Source: Dietzia sp. JS16-p6b (GTDB lineage: Bacteria > Actinomycetota > Actinomycetes > Mycobacteriales > Mycobacteriaceae). From it: a stretch of 64,000 bases of DNA. Each line of letters begins with the position of its first letter. Positions within the stretch are counted from its first letter, which is position 1. Of this stretch, positions 16,499-26,339 are shown one piece after another. Under the pieces are notes generated by a model, which made no database searches, was not told the DNA's origin, and worked only from the letters and a program-made list of their open reading frames with translations. The stretch is from assembly GCF_003052165.1 (NCBI RefSeq), contig NZ_CP024869.1, positions 964,001 to 1,028,000 on the forward strand, given 5' to 3'. Made by a program: the position numbers and the translations under genes.

Positions 16499-18058
16499 TC
16501 AGCTCTCCGTGGCCGCCCATCCCAGGGTCCGTTCGACGGCGTCGTTCCACCGACCCCACAGGCGTGCGCGCTCGTCCTCGGCCATCCGCGGCTGCCATCG
16601 CCGGTCCTCCCGCCACAACTCGCGGAGCCGGTCGGGGGAGTCCCACTGGCCCACCGCGAGACCCGCGGCGAACGCGGCGCCCAGTGCGGTGGTCTCGGTG
16701 ACCTCGGGTCGGATCACGTCGATGCCCAGGATGTCGGCCTGGAACTGCATCAGGTAGTCGTTGACCACCATCCCGCCGTCGACGCGCAGCGCGTCGGCGG
16801 TCTCACCGGCATCGGCGGCCATCGCGTCGGTCATCTCGCGGGACTGGAAGGCCGTGGCCTCGAGCGCGGCTCGCGCCAGGTGTGCTCGCGTGTGGAACCG
16901 CGTCAGGCCCACCAGCGTCCCGCGCGCGTCCGGACGCCACCGCGGGGCGAGGAGCCCGGAGAACGCCGGCACGAGGTAGCAGTCGCCGTTGTCCCGGAGG
17001 GATGTGGCGAGATCCTCGGTCTCCTCGGCACTCGAGATCACCCCGAGGTTGTCCCGCAGCCACTGCACCAGCGAGCCCGCCATCGCGACGGAGCCCTCCA
17101 GGGCGTACACGGGGTCGGCGTCCCCGAGCTGGTAGCAGACGGTGGTGAGCAGACCGTTGTCACTGAACTGGGGCGTGGTGCCGGTGTTGAGAAGGAGGAA
17201 CGCGCCGGTCCCGTAGGTGTTCTTGGCATCGCCGGGGTCGAAGCAGGTCTGGCCGAACATGGCGGCCTGCTGATCACCGAGGATCCCCGCGATGGGGGTG
17301 CCGCCGAACATTCGTCGCTCGGTCACGTGACCGATCACCCCCGAGGACGGCACGATGTCGGGCAGCATCGCCCGCGGCACCCCCATCTCGCGGCAGAGCT
17401 CGTCACACCAGTCGAGGGTCCGGAGGTCCATGAGCAGGGTGCGCGAGGCGTTGGTGACGTCGGTGACGTGCAGGGCCGGTTCGCCGTCGGTGCCGCCGCG
17501 GCGGCCACCTGTCAGGTTCCACACCAGCCACGAATCGATGGTCCCGGCCAACAGCTCTCCGGCCTCGGCCCGCTCCGTGCCCCGCCGCCCCTCGGAATCG
17601 AGGTGATCGAGGATCCAGCGGATCTTCGGACCCGCGAAATACGTGGACAGGGGCAGTCCGGTGGCGTCCCGGAACCGGTCGTCTCCGTCCGGGTGCGCTG
17701 CGGCCAACCGGGAGCAGATCCCGGAGGTCCGGGTGTCCTGCCAGACGATCGCGTTGTACACCGGTTCGCCGGTCTCCCGCTCCCACACCACCACGGTCTC
17801 CCGCTGATTGGTGATCCCGATCGCGCTCACCAGTGCCGGTTCGAGATCGGCGTGGCCGGCCACCTGGGCCATGGCGGTGCGCACGTTCTCCCAGATCTCC
17901 AACGGGTCGTGTTCCACCCATCCGGCCCGGGGCAGGATCTGCCGGTGTTCGACCTGGGCGGTCGCCGCGGGCACCGGCAGGCCGTCGTGGTCGAAGAGGA
18001 TGGCCCGCGAGGACGTGGTCCCCTGGTCGATCGCGAGGATGAAGGTGTTACGCGTCAC
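16499..18058 (-). CDS. glpK: Glycerol kinase
   Basis: ATP-dependent phosphorylation of glycerol to sn-glycerol-3-phosphate. 519 residues of the FGGY family. The phosphate-1 motif [15 protein letters not shown] lies near 9-23, substrate-site residues in TNQRETVV and [18 protein letters not shown], and the C-terminal [12 protein letters not shown] 18058 opens a leaderless-type message (TAGTCT 6 bp upstream). It is transcribed divergently from glpD, which oxidises its product, so the two probably share regulation in the 79-bp gap. Its 3' end butts directly against the iron transporter ATPase. Confidence 0.96.
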   Translation of the reverse strand: MTRNTFILAIDQGTTSSRAILFDHDGLPVPAATAQVEHRQILPRAGWVEHDPLEIWENVRTAMAQVAGHADLEPALVSAIGITNQRETVVVWERETGEPVYNAIVWQDTRTSGICSRLAAAHPDGDDRFRDATGLPLSTYFAGPKIRWILDHLDSEGRRGTERAEAGELLAGTIDSWLVWNLTGGRRGGTDGEPALHVTDVTNASRTLLMDLRTLDWCDELCREMGVPRAMLPDIVPSSGVIGHVTERRMFGGTPIAGILGDQQAAMFGQTCFDPGDAKNTYGTGAFLLLNTGTTPQFSDNGLLTTVCYQLGDADPVYALEGSVAMAGSLVQWLRDNLGVISSAEETEDLATSLRDNGDCYLVPAFSGLLAPRWRPDARGTLVGLTRFHTRAHLARAALEATAFQSREMTDAMAADAGETADALRVDGGMVVNDYLMQFQADILGIDVIRPEVTETTALGAAFAAGLAVGQWDSPDRLRELWREDRRWQPRMAEDERARLWGRWNDAVERTLGWAATES

Positions 18059-18064
18059 GTCGCC

Positions 18065-18070
18065 AGACTA
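18065..18070 (-). promoter_or_regulatory. Leaderless-type -10 element of glpK
   Basis: TAGTCT on the minus strand, 6 bp from the GTG of glpK, without a Shine-Dalgarno sequence between them. Confidence 0.6.
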
Positions 18071-18084
18071 CGTCCGGCCGGGCG

Positions 18085-18090
18085 TAGAGT
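18085..18090 (+). promoter_or_regulatory. Candidate -10 element of glpD
   Basis: TAGAGT on the plus strand, 47 bp before the glpD ATG, in the short glpK-glpD divergent gap. glpD itself has a GGAGGG site, so its message would have a leader, unlike glpK. Confidence 0.45.
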
Positions 18091-18137
18091 CGGGCGCGAC
18101 CGGCCGGAATCCGATACCCGGCCCCGGAGGGAGCACG

Positions 18138-19913
18138 ATGCCCACGAACAGATCCAGGTCCGTACTCGGCCCGGAACGCCGGGTCGAGGCGTGGCGGAAG
18201 CTCTCCGAGGAGTCCTTCGACCTCGTGATCGTGGGCGGGGGCGTGGTGGGCACCGGCAGCGCCGTCGACGCGGCGACGCGCGGCCTGAGCGTGGCGGTGG
18301 TGGAGGCGCGCGACTTCGCCGCCGGTACCTCCTCGCGCAGCTCCAAGATGTTCCACGGGGGGCTCCGTTACCTGGAACAACTCGACTTCGGGCTCGTCGC
18401 GGAGGCCCTCCACGAGCGCGAACTCAGCATGACCCGACTGGCCCCGCACCTGGTCAAGCCCCTGAAGTTCCTGTTCCCGCTGACCCGCCGGTTCTGGGAA
18501 CGCCCCTACATGGCCGCGGGGTTCGTCCTCTACGACCTCATGGGCGGCGCCAAGAGCGTCCCGCCGCAGAAGCACTACAGCCGCGCGGGTGCGCACCGGT
18601 TGGCCCCCGGTCTTCGCGAGGACATCGTGGTGGGCGGCATCCGGTACTGGGACACCCTGGTCGACGACGCCCGTCACACCCTCACCCTCGCCCGGACCGC
18701 GGCGCTCCACGGTGCGGTGGTCGCCAACTCCACCCAGGTGATCGGGTACCTGCGGGACGGCGACCGGGTGACCGGGGTGCGGGTCCGCGACGCCGAGAGC
18801 GGAGCGGAGACCGATGTCCGCGCCGAGGTGGTGCTCAACGCGGCCGGGGTGTGGACGGACCATCTGCAGGAGATGTTGGGGGAGGTGGGCGGTTTCACGG
18901 TCCGTGCCTCGAAGGGGGTTCACATCGTGGTGGACCGCGACAAGGTCGACTCCGAGGCGGCCCTGATCCTGCGGACCGAGAAGTCAGTGCTCTTCGTGAT
19001 CCCCTGGGGCGAGTACTGGATCATCGGCACGACCGACACCGACTGGCAACTCGACCTGGCCCACCCGGCGGCGACGGGGGCGGACATCGACTACATCCTC
19101 GGACACGTCAACGCCGTTCTCACCACCCCGATCGATCGAGACGACGTCCGCGGCGTGTACGCGGGCCTTCGCCCCCTGCTCTCGGGCGGGGCCGACTCGA
19201 CCGCCAAGCTCTCACGGGAACACGCGGTGATGCGCGCGGCACCCGGGGCCGTGGTGGTGGCGGGCGGCAAGTACACCACCTACCGGGTCATGGCGGCTGA
19301 TGCGGTCGACGCCGCGGTGGCCGAGTTGGGGCCCGAGCGCGCGGAGACCGTTCCGGCCTCGACCACCGATCGCATCCCGCTCCTCGGTGCCGACGGCTAC
19401 CCGGCGATGGTCAACCGCGCGGACCGGATCGCGGACGATTACGAGATCAGGGAGGAACAGGTCCAGCACCTGCTGGGTCGGTACGGTTCGCTCCTCGAGG
19501 ACGTGCTCGATCTGGCTGCGGACCGCCCGGATCTGCTGGAATCCCTCGTCGGCGCCGACCGCTACCTGCGGGTGGAGGTGGTCTACGCCGCGCTGGCGGA
19601 GTCCGCGCTGCACCTGGAGGACGTCCTGGTGCGCCGCACCCGGATCTCGATGGAGTACCAGCACGGAGGCGTGGCCTGTGCTCGAGAAGTCGCCCAACTC
19701 ATGGCGGAAGTGTTGGACTGGGGTCCCGACCGCGTCGAGCGGGAGGTCCGGATGTTCGAGCAACGGGTCGAGGCCGAGCGGGCGAGCCAGGTGACGGAGT
19801 CCGACGACGAAGCCGATCATTTCCTTCGCGGCGTCCCCGAGATCCGCGAGTTCCTGGTGGAGGCGACCGTCGATCCCGCCGTCGCCGAACCGGTGGTCGA
19901 CCACCCGGGCTGA
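18138..19913 (+). CDS. glpD: Glycerol-3-phosphate dehydrogenase, FAD-dependent (aerobic type)
   Basis: Peripheral membrane flavoenzyme oxidising sn-glycerol-3-phosphate to dihydroxyacetone phosphate and passing electrons to quinone. 591 residues, standard length. FAD motif VIVGGGVVGTGSAVDAATRG at about 30-49, SSRSSKMFHGGLRYLEQ (the GlpD signature), and the C-terminal cap domain. ATG 18138 has GGAGGG 6 bases before it. It is divergent from glpK and convergent with accA3, from which it is separated by a strong hairpin. In M. tuberculosis glpD2 also follows lpdA. Confidence 0.96.
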   Translation: MPTNRSRSVLGPERRVEAWRKLSEESFDLVIVGGGVVGTGSAVDAATRGLSVAVVEARDFAAGTSSRSSKMFHGGLRYLEQLDFGLVAEALHERELSMTRLAPHLVKPLKFLFPLTRRFWERPYMAAGFVLYDLMGGAKSVPPQKHYSRAGAHRLAPGLREDIVVGGIRYWDTLVDDARHTLTLARTAALHGAVVANSTQVIGYLRDGDRVTGVRVRDAESGAETDVRAEVVLNAAGVWTDHLQEMLGEVGGFTVRASKGVHIVVDRDKVDSEAALILRTEKSVLFVIPWGEYWIIGTTDTDWQLDLAHPAATGADIDYILGHVNAVLTTPIDRDDVRGVYAGLRPLLSGGADSTAKLSREHAVMRAAPGAVVVAGGKYTTYRVMAADAVDAAVAELGPERAETVPASTTDRIPLLGADGYPAMVNRADRIADDYEIREEQVQHLLGRYGSLLEDVLDLAADRPDLLESLVGADRYLRVEVVYAALAESALHLEDVLVRRTRISMEYQHGGVACAREVAQLMAEVLDWGPDRVEREVRMFEQRVEAERASQVTESDDEADHFLRGVPEIREFLVEATVDPAVAEPVVDHPG

Positions 19914-19960
19914 CCGGGCACGAACCCCGCGGGGGAGGGACGCAGTCCTGACGGCGCTCC

Positions 19961-20012
19961 CCGCATGAGACGTCGGCGCCGCCCGGGTGGGCGGCGCCGA
20001 CGTCTCATGCGG
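19961..20012. terminator. Perfect 24-bp stem bidirectional terminator
   Basis: Left arm 19961-19984 and right arm 19989-20012 are perfectly complementary around the 4-base loop GGGT. It lies between the convergent genes glpD and accA3 (47 and 14 bp from their stops). No U-tract follows on either side. Confidence 0.88.
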
Positions 20013-20026
20013 GTGGGGTCAGCGGA

Positions 20027-21814
20027 TCACTTGATCTCGCAGAGCACCGTGCCCTGGGTGACCGCGGCTCCGGCGTCCACGGAGAGGTCGGTGACGACGC
20101 CGTCCTTGTGCGCGGTGACCGGGTTCTCCATCTTCATGGCCTCGAGGACGGCGATGAGTTCGCCGGTCTTGACCTCCTGGCCCTCCTCGACGGCCACCTT
20201 GACCACGGTGCCCTGCATCGGGGCGGAGACGGCGTCCCCGGAGGCGGCGGCACCGGCGGCCCCACCACGGGTGCGTGCCTTGGCCTTGCGGCGGACGGTG
20301 CCACCGTTATGGGATCCGCCGAAGGCGAGGTCGCCGGGCAGCGAGACCTCGACGCGACGGCCGTCCACCTCGACGACGACCTTCTTCCGCTCGACCGGCT
20401 CGTCGTCGTCGGCGGGGGCGCCGGTGGCGCTCCACGGCTCGATCGGGTTGTCCCACTCCTCCTCGATCCACTTGGTGTAGACGTCGAAGCCCTTCCCGTC
20501 TCCCACGAAGGCGGGGTTGGCGACGACGTGGGAGTGGAACGGGATGACGGTGGCCATGCCCTCGACCGTGTACTCGGCGAGCGCGCGGGCCGACCGTGCC
20601 AGCGCCTGGTCGCGGTCCTCGCCCCAGACGATGAGCTTGGCGAGCATCGAGTCGAACTGGCCGCCGATGGTGTCGCCCTGCTCGACTCCGGAGTCGACGC
20701 GGACACCCGGCCCACTGGGCTCGTGGTACGCCGTGATGGTGCCGGGGGCGGGCAGGAAGCCACGGCCGGCGTCCTCACCGTTGATGCGGAACTCGAACGC
20801 GTGGCCGCGCGGGGTCGGGTCCTCGGTGAACTCGAGGACCTCGCCCTCCGCGATCTTGAACTGCTGCAGGACCAGGTCGATGCCCGCGGTCTCCTCGGTG
20901 ACCGGATGCTCCACCTGGAGTCGGGTGTTGACCTCGAGGAAGGAGATGGTGTCGCCCTGGACCATGTACTCGACGGTGCCGGCGCCGTAGTAGCCGGCCT
21001 CCTTGCAGATCGCCTTGGCGGAGTCGTGGATCCGCTTGCGCTGTTCGTCGGTGAGGAACGGGGCGGGGGCCTCCTCCACGAGCTTCTGGAAGCGGCGCTG
21101 GAGGGAGCAGTCGCGGGTGCCGGCCACGACGACGTTGCCGTGCTGGTCGGCGAGCACCTGCGCCTCGACGTGGCGGGCCTTGTCGAGGTACTGCTCGACA
21201 AAGCACTCGCCGCGGCCGAAGGCGGCGGTGGCCTCACGGGTGGCCGAGTCGAAGAGTTCGGCGACCTCCGACATCTCGTGGGCGACCTTCATCCCGCGCC
21301 CGCCGCCGCCGAAGGCGGCCTTGATGGCGATGGGCAGGCCGTACTGCTCCGCGAACTTCACGACCTCGTCGGCATTGGCGACGGGGTCCTTGGTGCCGGC
21401 CGCCATCGGCGCGTTGGCCCGCTCGGCGATGTGCCGCGCGGTGACCTTGTCGCCGAGGTCACGGATGGCGTTCGGCGGGGGGCCGATCCAGATCAGGCCG
21501 GCGTCGATGACGGCCTGCGCGAAGTCGGCGTTCTCGGAGAGGAATCCGTACCCGGGGTGGATGGCGTCGGCGCCGGACTTGGCGGCGGCGTCGAGGATCT
21601 TGTCGAAGACCAAGTAGGACTCCGCGGAGGTGGTGCCTCCGAGGGCGAAGGCCTCGTCCGCCAGCTTGACGAAGAGGGCGTCGGCGTCGGGCTCGGCGTA
21701 CACGGCCACGCTGGCCAGGCCGGCGTCCTTCGCCGCGCGGATCACACGGACGGCGATCTCGCCGCGGTTGGCGACGAGGACCTTGGTGATGTGAGAGCTG
21801 GCATGACTGGGCAC
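20027..21814 (-). CDS. accA3: Acyl-CoA carboxylase alpha subunit (biotin carboxylase plus biotin carrier)
   Basis: 595 residues. The biotin carboxylase part (about 8-455) shows [13 protein letters not shown], the ATP-grasp glycine-rich loop [13 protein letters not shown] and the catalytic region [14 protein letters not shown]. The C-terminal carrier domain holds EAMKMENP with biotinylated Lys561. It supplies carboxybiotin to AccD subunits for malonyl-CoA, methylmalonyl-CoA and the long-chain carboxyacyl-CoAs used in mycolate synthesis. GTG 21814 has AGGAGG 6 bases before it. It neighbours maf, accE and accD5 as in M. tuberculosis (Rv3285 region), and needs the biotin ligase encoded at 24872. 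Confidence 0.96.
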   Translation of the reverse strand: MPSHASSHITKVLVANRGEIAVRVIRAAKDAGLASVAVYAEPDADALFVKLADEAFALGGTTSAESYLVFDKILDAAAKSGADAIHPGYGFLSENADFAQAVIDAGLIWIGPPPNAIRDLGDKVTARHIAERANAPMAAGTKDPVANADEVVKFAEQYGLPIAIKAAFGGGGRGMKVAHEMSEVAELFDSATREATAAFGRGECFVEQYLDKARHVEAQVLADQHGNVVVAGTRDCSLQRRFQKLVEEAPAPFLTDEQRKRIHDSAKAICKEAGYYGAGTVEYMVQGDTISFLEVNTRLQVEHPVTEETAGIDLVLQQFKIAEGEVLEFTEDPTPRGHAFEFRINGEDAGRGFLPAPGTITAYHEPSGPGVRVDSGVEQGDTIGGQFDSMLAKLIVWGEDRDQALARSARALAEYTVEGMATVIPFHSHVVANPAFVGDGKGFDVYTKWIEEEWDNPIEPWSATGAPADDDEPVERKKVVVEVDGRRVEVSLPGDLAFGGSHNGGTVRRKAKARTRGGAAGAAASGDAVSAPMQGTVVKVAVEEGQEVKTGELIAVLEAMKMENPVTAHKDGVVTDLSVDAGAAVTQGTVLCEIK

Positions 21815-21978
21815 TCAGGGCCTCCTGGTGATGGACGTCTCTTAGACCGGTGCGCCCGGTGGGGGACCGATATTCTCCAGCAGTCTAATGAGAGGCCCCC
21901 CTCATGTGTGGGATTGGGGGTCCGTGAGCTGCTCCGTGGGGTCGGGTGCTTCGGGACTCGGCCTCTCTGACCTGCTGT

Positions 21979-22659
21979 TCAGGCGCGAAGCTCAGGCCGC
22001 CACACCTGGTGTGCATGTATCCCGGCGTCCTCGAGGAGGCGCCGCAACAGCGGAAGACTGAGTCCGATGACACTCGACGGGTCGCCGTCGATCCGGTCGA
22101 TGAACCACCCGCCGAGCGACTCGATGGTGAAGGCGCCCGCGCACTCGAGGGGTTCGCCGGTGCGGAGGTACACATCGAGGTCGGAGTCCGAGGGAGCGCC
22201 GAAGTGGACGGTGGTGTCGGAGGTGTCGGTCGCTCGCCCGGTGACGACGAGGGGCCCGTCCCCGGTGAGGTCGGCGAGCACGACGGCGTGGCCGGTGATG
22301 AGGACCCCGTGACGACCCCGCATCTTCTGCCACCGCGCCATCGCCCGTTCGTAGGTGTGCGGCTTGCCCTCGAGCCGACCGTCGACCAGGAGCATCGAAT
22401 CGCAGCCCACGACGACGAGGGTGTCGGCCCCGGCCCCCCGGGCCTCGTCCGCGAGCGACTCGCCCTCACGGTCGAGGACGTCCTGCGCCTTCGCCCGGGC
22501 CAGTTCCTCCACCACGCGTACATGCGGGGTCCCCTCGGCGAGAGCGGCCTGGAGCGCGTCCTCGTCGACCTGGGGGTGGCGGATGAGCGGGTCGACCCCG
22601 GCCTGCTGGAGGATCCGTAGGCGGGACGGGGAGGCGGAGGCGAGGACGACTCTGATCAT
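21979..22659 (-). CDS. maf: Maf-like nucleotide pyrophosphatase
   Basis: 226 residues of the Maf/HAM1-fold family, hydrolysing non-canonical or modified nucleoside triphosphates such as dTTP, UTP or m5UTP to monophosphates. It begins MIRVVLASASPSRLRIL, the standard Maf N-terminus, and contains VVVGCDSMLLVDG (the conserved Asp), KPHTYERAM and a GAFTIESLGGWFIDRIDGDPS motif near the C-terminus. ATG 22659 is preferred over the longer frame to 22773 because it opens the conserved core and has a TACGCT element 6 bp upstream. It is placed between accA3 and accE as in M. tuberculosis (Rv3282). Confidence 0.93.
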   Translation of the reverse strand: MIRVVLASASPSRLRILQQAGVDPLIRHPQVDEDALQAALAEGTPHVRVVEELARAKAQDVLDREGESLADEARGAGADTLVVVGCDSMLLVDGRLEGKPHTYERAMARWQKMRGRHGVLITGHAVVLADLTGDGPLVVTGRATDTSDTTVHFGAPSDSDLDVYLRTGEPLECAGAFTIESLGGWFIDRIDGDPSSVIGLSLPLLRRLLEDAGIHAHQVWRPELRA

Positions 22660-22665
22660 GGGCCC

Positions 22666-22671
22666 AGCGTA
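22666..22671 (-). promoter_or_regulatory. Leaderless-type -10 element of maf
   Basis: TACGCT on the minus strand, 6 bp before the maf ATG. It gives maf its own promoter, separate from accD5-accE upstream; 188 bp lie between the accE stop and the maf start. Confidence 0.6.
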
Positions 22672-22847
22672 GCCACGGCCGCGGACCCCCGCGGCGGGGC
22701 GACGGTGCGTGTGGCGGCGGGTGGGCGCGGTGGTGAAGGGGTGCGGAAACCGCCGCCGCCCCCACCGCTGCACTCGTGCCGGCGCGTCGGTGCGCGCGGG
22801 CGTGCAGGGTCGGGGGCGGCTGTGGGATGTCGCCAGGGGGGCCGGGC

Positions 22848-23120
22848 TCAGTACTGGCGGCGGTTGAGGAACGACGTGGGGTTGTACCCGAACGGCGGCC
22901 GCAGTCGCTCCTCGTAAGACCCCCAGTCGTCCTTGATGCCCGTGGGGAACTCGCCCTCGTGGACGGCGTTGCCCTGCGCGGTCGCCAGGACGGCGGACAG
23001 GATGCCGACCTCGACCGCGGTGGGGTTGCCGCGCACGACCCGGAAGAACGGTTCCGCCGGTGCCGTCGTCGCGTCCCCGCCCGCGCCCACCACCGGGTCC
23101 TGCTGCTCTGCGGCGGTCAC
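22848..23120 (-). CDS. accE5: Acyl-CoA carboxylase epsilon subunit
   Basis: 90 residues. The N-terminal third is low in structure (Gly, Ala, Thr) and the rest carries the epsilon-family signature [22 protein letters not shown] followed by a Trp-containing tail ([21 protein letters not shown]). It binds the AccA3-AccD5 complex and stimulates or specifies its carboxylase activity. GTG 23120 overlaps the accD5 stop (GTGA), which fixes the start; a frame open further upstream is a shadow of accD5. The small size and position next to accD5 match accE5 of M. tuberculosis. Confidence 0.92.
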   Translation of the reverse strand: MTAAEQQDPVVGAGGDATTAPAEPFFRVVRGNPTAVEVGILSAVLATAQGNAVHEGEFPTGIKDDWGSYEERLRPPFGYNPTSFLNRRQY

Positions 23121-24766
23121 AGCGGGATGTTCCCGTGCTTCTTGGCGGGCACCTCGACGACCTTGCGGTCGAGGAGGCGGAGTGCCTGGGCGACCTGCAG
23201 GCGCGTGTGCGACGGCGGGATCACGGCGTCGACGTACCCGCGCTCGGCGGCGACGTACGGGTTGACGAGGGTGTCCTCGTACTCGGCCTGGAGCTTCAGG
23301 CGCAGCGCGTCGACGTCCTCGCCGTTGGCCGCCGCCTGCTTGAGCTGGTCGCGGTAGACGAACCCCACGGCCCCCGACGCGCCCATCACCGCGATCTCGG
23401 CCGTAGGCCACGCCAGATTGATGTCCGCGCCCATGTGCTTGGAGCCCATGACGTCGTAGGCCCCACCGTAGGCCTTGCGGGTGATCACGGTGACCTTGCC
23501 GACGGTGGCCTCACCGTAGGCGTACAGCAGCTTCGCGCCGCGGCGGATGATCCCGTCGAACTCCTGTCCGGTACCCGGGAGGAAGCCGGGGACGTCGACG
23601 AGGGTGAGGATGGGGATGTTGAAGGCGTCGCAGGTGCGGACGAAGCGGGCGGCCTTCTCGGACGCCTTGATGTCCAGGCAGCCGGCGAACTGGGTGGGCT
23701 GGTTGGCCACCACACCGACGCTGCGGCCCTCGACCCGGCCGAAGCCCACGATCACGTTCATGGCGTACTGCGCCTGGGTCTCGAGGAACTCGCCGTCGTC
23801 GACGATGTGCGAGATGACCTCGTGCATGTCGTACGGGCTGTTGGAGGAGTCCGGGATGATCGTGTCCAGCTCGTGGTCGTCCAGGGTGAGGTTGTCCTCG
23901 ATCGCGCCCTCGATCGGCGGGACCGGGAACCGGGGGGCCTCGGCACGATTGTTGCTGGGGAGGTAGGACAGCAGGTCCTTGACGTAGTCGAGGGCGTCCT
24001 GCTCGTCGCTCGCGGTGTAATGGGAGACGCCGGACTTGGTCATGTGGGTGGTGGCGCCCCCCAGTTCCTCCTGGGTGACCTCTTCCCCGGTGACCGTCTT
24101 GATGACGTCAGGACCTGTGACGAACATCTGCGAGGTCTTGTCGACCATCACGGTGAAGTCCGTGAGGGCGGGGGAGTAGACGTGGCCGCCGGCGGAGGGG
24201 CCCATGATCAGGGACACCTGGGGGATGACCCCGGACGCCTGGACGTTGCGGTGGAAGATCTCGCCGTAGAGACCGAGGGAGACCACACCCTCCTGGATGC
24301 GGGCACCGGCGCCGTGGTTGATACCGATCATCGGGCGTCCGGTCTTGAGCGCCAGGTCCATGACCTTGACGATCTTCTCACCGTAGACCTCTCCGAGAGA
24401 ACCGCCGAAGACGGTGGCGTCCTGCGAGAACACGCAGACGCTGCGGCCGTCGATGGTGCCGTACCCGGTGATGACACCGTCTCCCAGCGGCCGGCGCTCG
24501 GCCAGGCCGAACGTCGTGGCGCGGTGGCGGGCGAGGGCGTCGATCTCCACGAACGAACCCGGGTCGAGGAGGTTCTCGATCCTCTCGCGGGCCGTCATCA
24601 GACCCTTGTCGTGCATCCTGTCGATCGCGGCCTGTCCCATCGGGGCACGGGCTTCGTCGAGGCGCCGACGCAGTTCGGACAGTTTCCCGGCGGTCGTGTG
24701 GATGTCGGGCGTCGCAGCGTCGGTCGGGACGTCGTCACTCACGTCCGGTTCTGAGGCAGTCGTCAT
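23117..24766 (-). CDS. accD5: Acyl-CoA carboxylase beta subunit (propionyl-CoA type carboxyltransferase)
   Basis: 549 residues, nearly the length of M. tuberculosis AccD5. It transfers the carboxyl group from biotin on AccA3 to propionyl-CoA (and acetyl-CoA), giving methylmalonyl-CoA for methyl-branched lipids. Both crotonase-like halves are present: [12 protein letters not shown] with oxyanion-hole glycines in the first half, [13 protein letters not shown] and [14 protein letters not shown] in the second. ATG 24766 starts [12 protein letters not shown]; longer frames add an unconserved tail. It is divergent from birA with 105 bp between, so carboxylase and biotin ligase may be co-controlled. 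Confidence 0.96.
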   Translation of the reverse strand: MTTASEPDVSDDVPTDAATPDIHTTAGKLSELRRRLDEARAPMGQAAIDRMHDKGLMTARERIENLLDPGSFVEIDALARHRATTFGLAERRPLGDGVITGYGTIDGRSVCVFSQDATVFGGSLGEVYGEKIVKVMDLALKTGRPMIGINHGAGARIQEGVVSLGLYGEIFHRNVQASGVIPQVSLIMGPSAGGHVYSPALTDFTVMVDKTSQMFVTGPDVIKTVTGEEVTQEELGGATTHMTKSGVSHYTASDEQDALDYVKDLLSYLPSNNRAEAPRFPVPPIEGAIEDNLTLDDHELDTIIPDSSNSPYDMHEVISHIVDDGEFLETQAQYAMNVIVGFGRVEGRSVGVVANQPTQFAGCLDIKASEKAARFVRTCDAFNIPILTLVDVPGFLPGTGQEFDGIIRRGAKLLYAYGEATVGKVTVITRKAYGGAYDVMGSKHMGADINLAWPTAEIAVMGASGAVGFVYRDQLKQAAANGEDVDALRLKLQAEYEDTLVNPYVAAERGYVDAVIPPSHTRLQVAQALRLLDRKVVEVPAKKHGNIPL

Positions 24767-24858
24767 GTTGTAAGACTCTAACGACTCGGCCGGATCCGTG
24801 ACGACGTGACCCGGCATACTGCCCCGCACCGGCGGCGCCGTCGGGCGGGGTTCGGACC

Positions 24859-24864
24859 TACTCT
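24859..24864 (+). promoter_or_regulatory. Leaderless-type -10 element of birA
   Basis: TACTCT, 7 bp before the GTG at 24872 with no ribosome-binding site. This supports GTG 24872 over the longer frame from 24806. Confidence 0.6.
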
Positions 24865-24871
24865 GGTCCTC

Positions 24872-25750
24872 GTGCACGCAGACACCGGACCCGGATCCCC
24901 GCGCCCACTCGACGCCGACGCCCTCCGGCGTGCGCTGGTCGGGACGCCGGACGCGCCCTACACCTCACTCGAGGTGCTCGAGGAGACCGGCTCGACCAAC
25001 GCCGAGTCGATCGAGCGTGCGGTACAGGGTGCGGCGGACCGCAGTGTGCTCCTGGCCGAGTACCAGGCCGCCGGTCGGGGACGACTCGGGCGGACGTGGA
25101 CGGCGCCGCCGCGGACGCAGGTGGCGCTCAGCGTCCTGCTGCGTCCCGGCGCGGTCTCGCCCGCCCTGTTCGGCTGGCTTCCGCTGGTCACGGGGTTGGC
25201 CGTTCGCGACGGTCTGGTGACCGCGGGCGGGGTGGACGCCACCCTGAAATGGCCCAACGACGTCCTCGTCGACGGGAGCAAGATCGCGGGGATCCTCTCG
25301 GAGATGACGACCGTGCCCGCGGAGGGCGACTTCGACCTCCGACTACCGGCGCTGGTGGTCGGTCTGGGGATCAACGTGACGCTCACCCGGGAACAGCTGC
25401 CCATCCCGCACGCCACCTCGCTCGCTCTCGCCGGTGGTGTCACCGACCGCGACGCCGTCGCGCGGGCGGTCCTCGAGGCCCTGGCACGCCGGCACGAACA
25501 GTGGCGCGGATGCGAGAGGGGGAGCGGGTCGACCATCTCGGACGAGCTGCTGGCCGAGTACTCGGACGCCTGCTCGACGCTCGGTGCCGAGGTGCGCGTC
25601 CTCCTTCCGGGGGACGTCGTCCGGACCGGTCGGGCCGATCGTGTCGACAGGGAAGGCCGCCTCGTCGTCGTCACCCCGGAGGGAGAGGTGGCGGTGGCCG
25701 CCGGGGACGTCACCCACGTCCGCCCCGCCGACGACCGGTGGGGCGGCTGA
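24872..25750 (+). CDS. birA: Biotin-[acetyl-CoA carboxylase] ligase
   Basis: 292 residues. Activates biotin as biotinyl-AMP and attaches it to the carrier lysine of AccA3 and probably of the small biotinyl protein at 62802. The biotin-binding loop GRGRLGRTW is at 68-76 and the catalytic KWPNDV at 126-131; a small C-terminal SH3-like domain follows ([10 protein letters not shown]). There is no N-terminal helix-turn-helix, so it is a class I enzyme that does not act as a repressor. GTG 24872 was chosen from the -10 spacing and family start. Three bases separate it from the PH-domain gene. Confidence 0.94.
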   Translation: MHADTGPGSPRPLDADALRRALVGTPDAPYTSLEVLEETGSTNAESIERAVQGAADRSVLLAEYQAAGRGRLGRTWTAPPRTQVALSVLLRPGAVSPALFGWLPLVTGLAVRDGLVTAGGVDATLKWPNDVLVDGSKIAGILSEMTTVPAEGDFDLRLPALVVGLGINVTLTREQLPIPHATSLALAGGVTDRDAVARAVLEALARRHEQWRGCERGSGSTISDELLAEYSDACSTLGAEVRVLLPGDVVRTGRADRVDREGRLVVVTPEGEVAVAAGDVTHVRPADDRWGG

Positions 25751-25753
25751 CCC

Positions 25754-26317
25754 GTGGGGTTCGTCCGTTCGGTTCTCGCGTCGGGGGAGACGCTGCTCGT
25801 CCACAGTCACCCGCACTGGCGGGCGCTCGTGCGTCCCGGGTTGGTGACGGTGATCGGCGCCGGTCTCGCCGGGATCGCCGGGGGATTCATCGAGACGCAG
25901 GTGGTCCACGCCGGCGACCGCGCCGCCACCTGGGCGATGGTGGCCGGGGTCTACCTCCTCGTGGTCCTGCGTTTCGGCCTGTGGCCCGCGCTGCGGTGGG
26001 CGCGCACCGATCTGGTGGTGACCGACGAGCGGGTGCTCTACCGGCCGGCGGGGTCGACACGACGGTGTGTCGACGTGCCACTGCGCCGGATCAGTGCGGT
26101 GCGGTTCCGGCACACGCTCACCGACCGGGCGCTGGGCACGGGGTGCCTCATCCTCGAGTGCGGGTACCTGCCGCCGGTGGAGATCGACCACGTCCCCGGT
26201 GTGGCGCGAGTCCACGCCGCGGTCTACGACGAACTGCTCCGGTTGCCGCCCGTCCCCCCGCCCGGGCCATCCGTCGCCCCGCCGCGCTCCCGCTGGGGCC
26301 TGCCGGGGCGTCGGTGA
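25754..26317 (+). CDS. Membrane protein with bacterial PH-like domain
   Basis: 187 residues. Two membrane helices lie at about 28-48 and 60-80, and a bacterial PH-like (YdbS/YdbT, bPH2) domain covers about 85-160, with the usual TDLVVTDERVLYR entry strand and PLRRISAVRF. A Pro-rich tail ends the protein. The function of this family is unknown; a role at the membrane is likely. The GTG start is 3 bp after birA, so both are probably read from one message. M. tuberculosis Rv3278c has the same type and place. Confidence 0.82.
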   Translation: MGFVRSVLASGETLLVHSHPHWRALVRPGLVTVIGAGLAGIAGGFIETQVVHAGDRAATWAMVAGVYLLVVLRFGLWPALRWARTDLVVTDERVLYRPAGSTRRCVDVPLRRISAVRFRHTLTDRALGTGCLILECGYLPPVEIDHVPGVARVHAAVYDELLRLPPVPPPGPSVAPPRSRWGLPGRR

Positions 26318-26339
26318 CCCGGCGCCCGTACGTGAGAAC

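Noticed and set aside
19965-20480. Frame starting MRRRRRPGGRRRRLMR
   Set aside because: Its start is simply the translation of the perfect terminator palindrome and it runs antisense through accA3.
20108-21970. 620-residue plus-strand frame opposite accA3
   Set aside because: Antisense shadow. AccA3 on the minus strand has every family motif; the shadow has none and no ribosome site.
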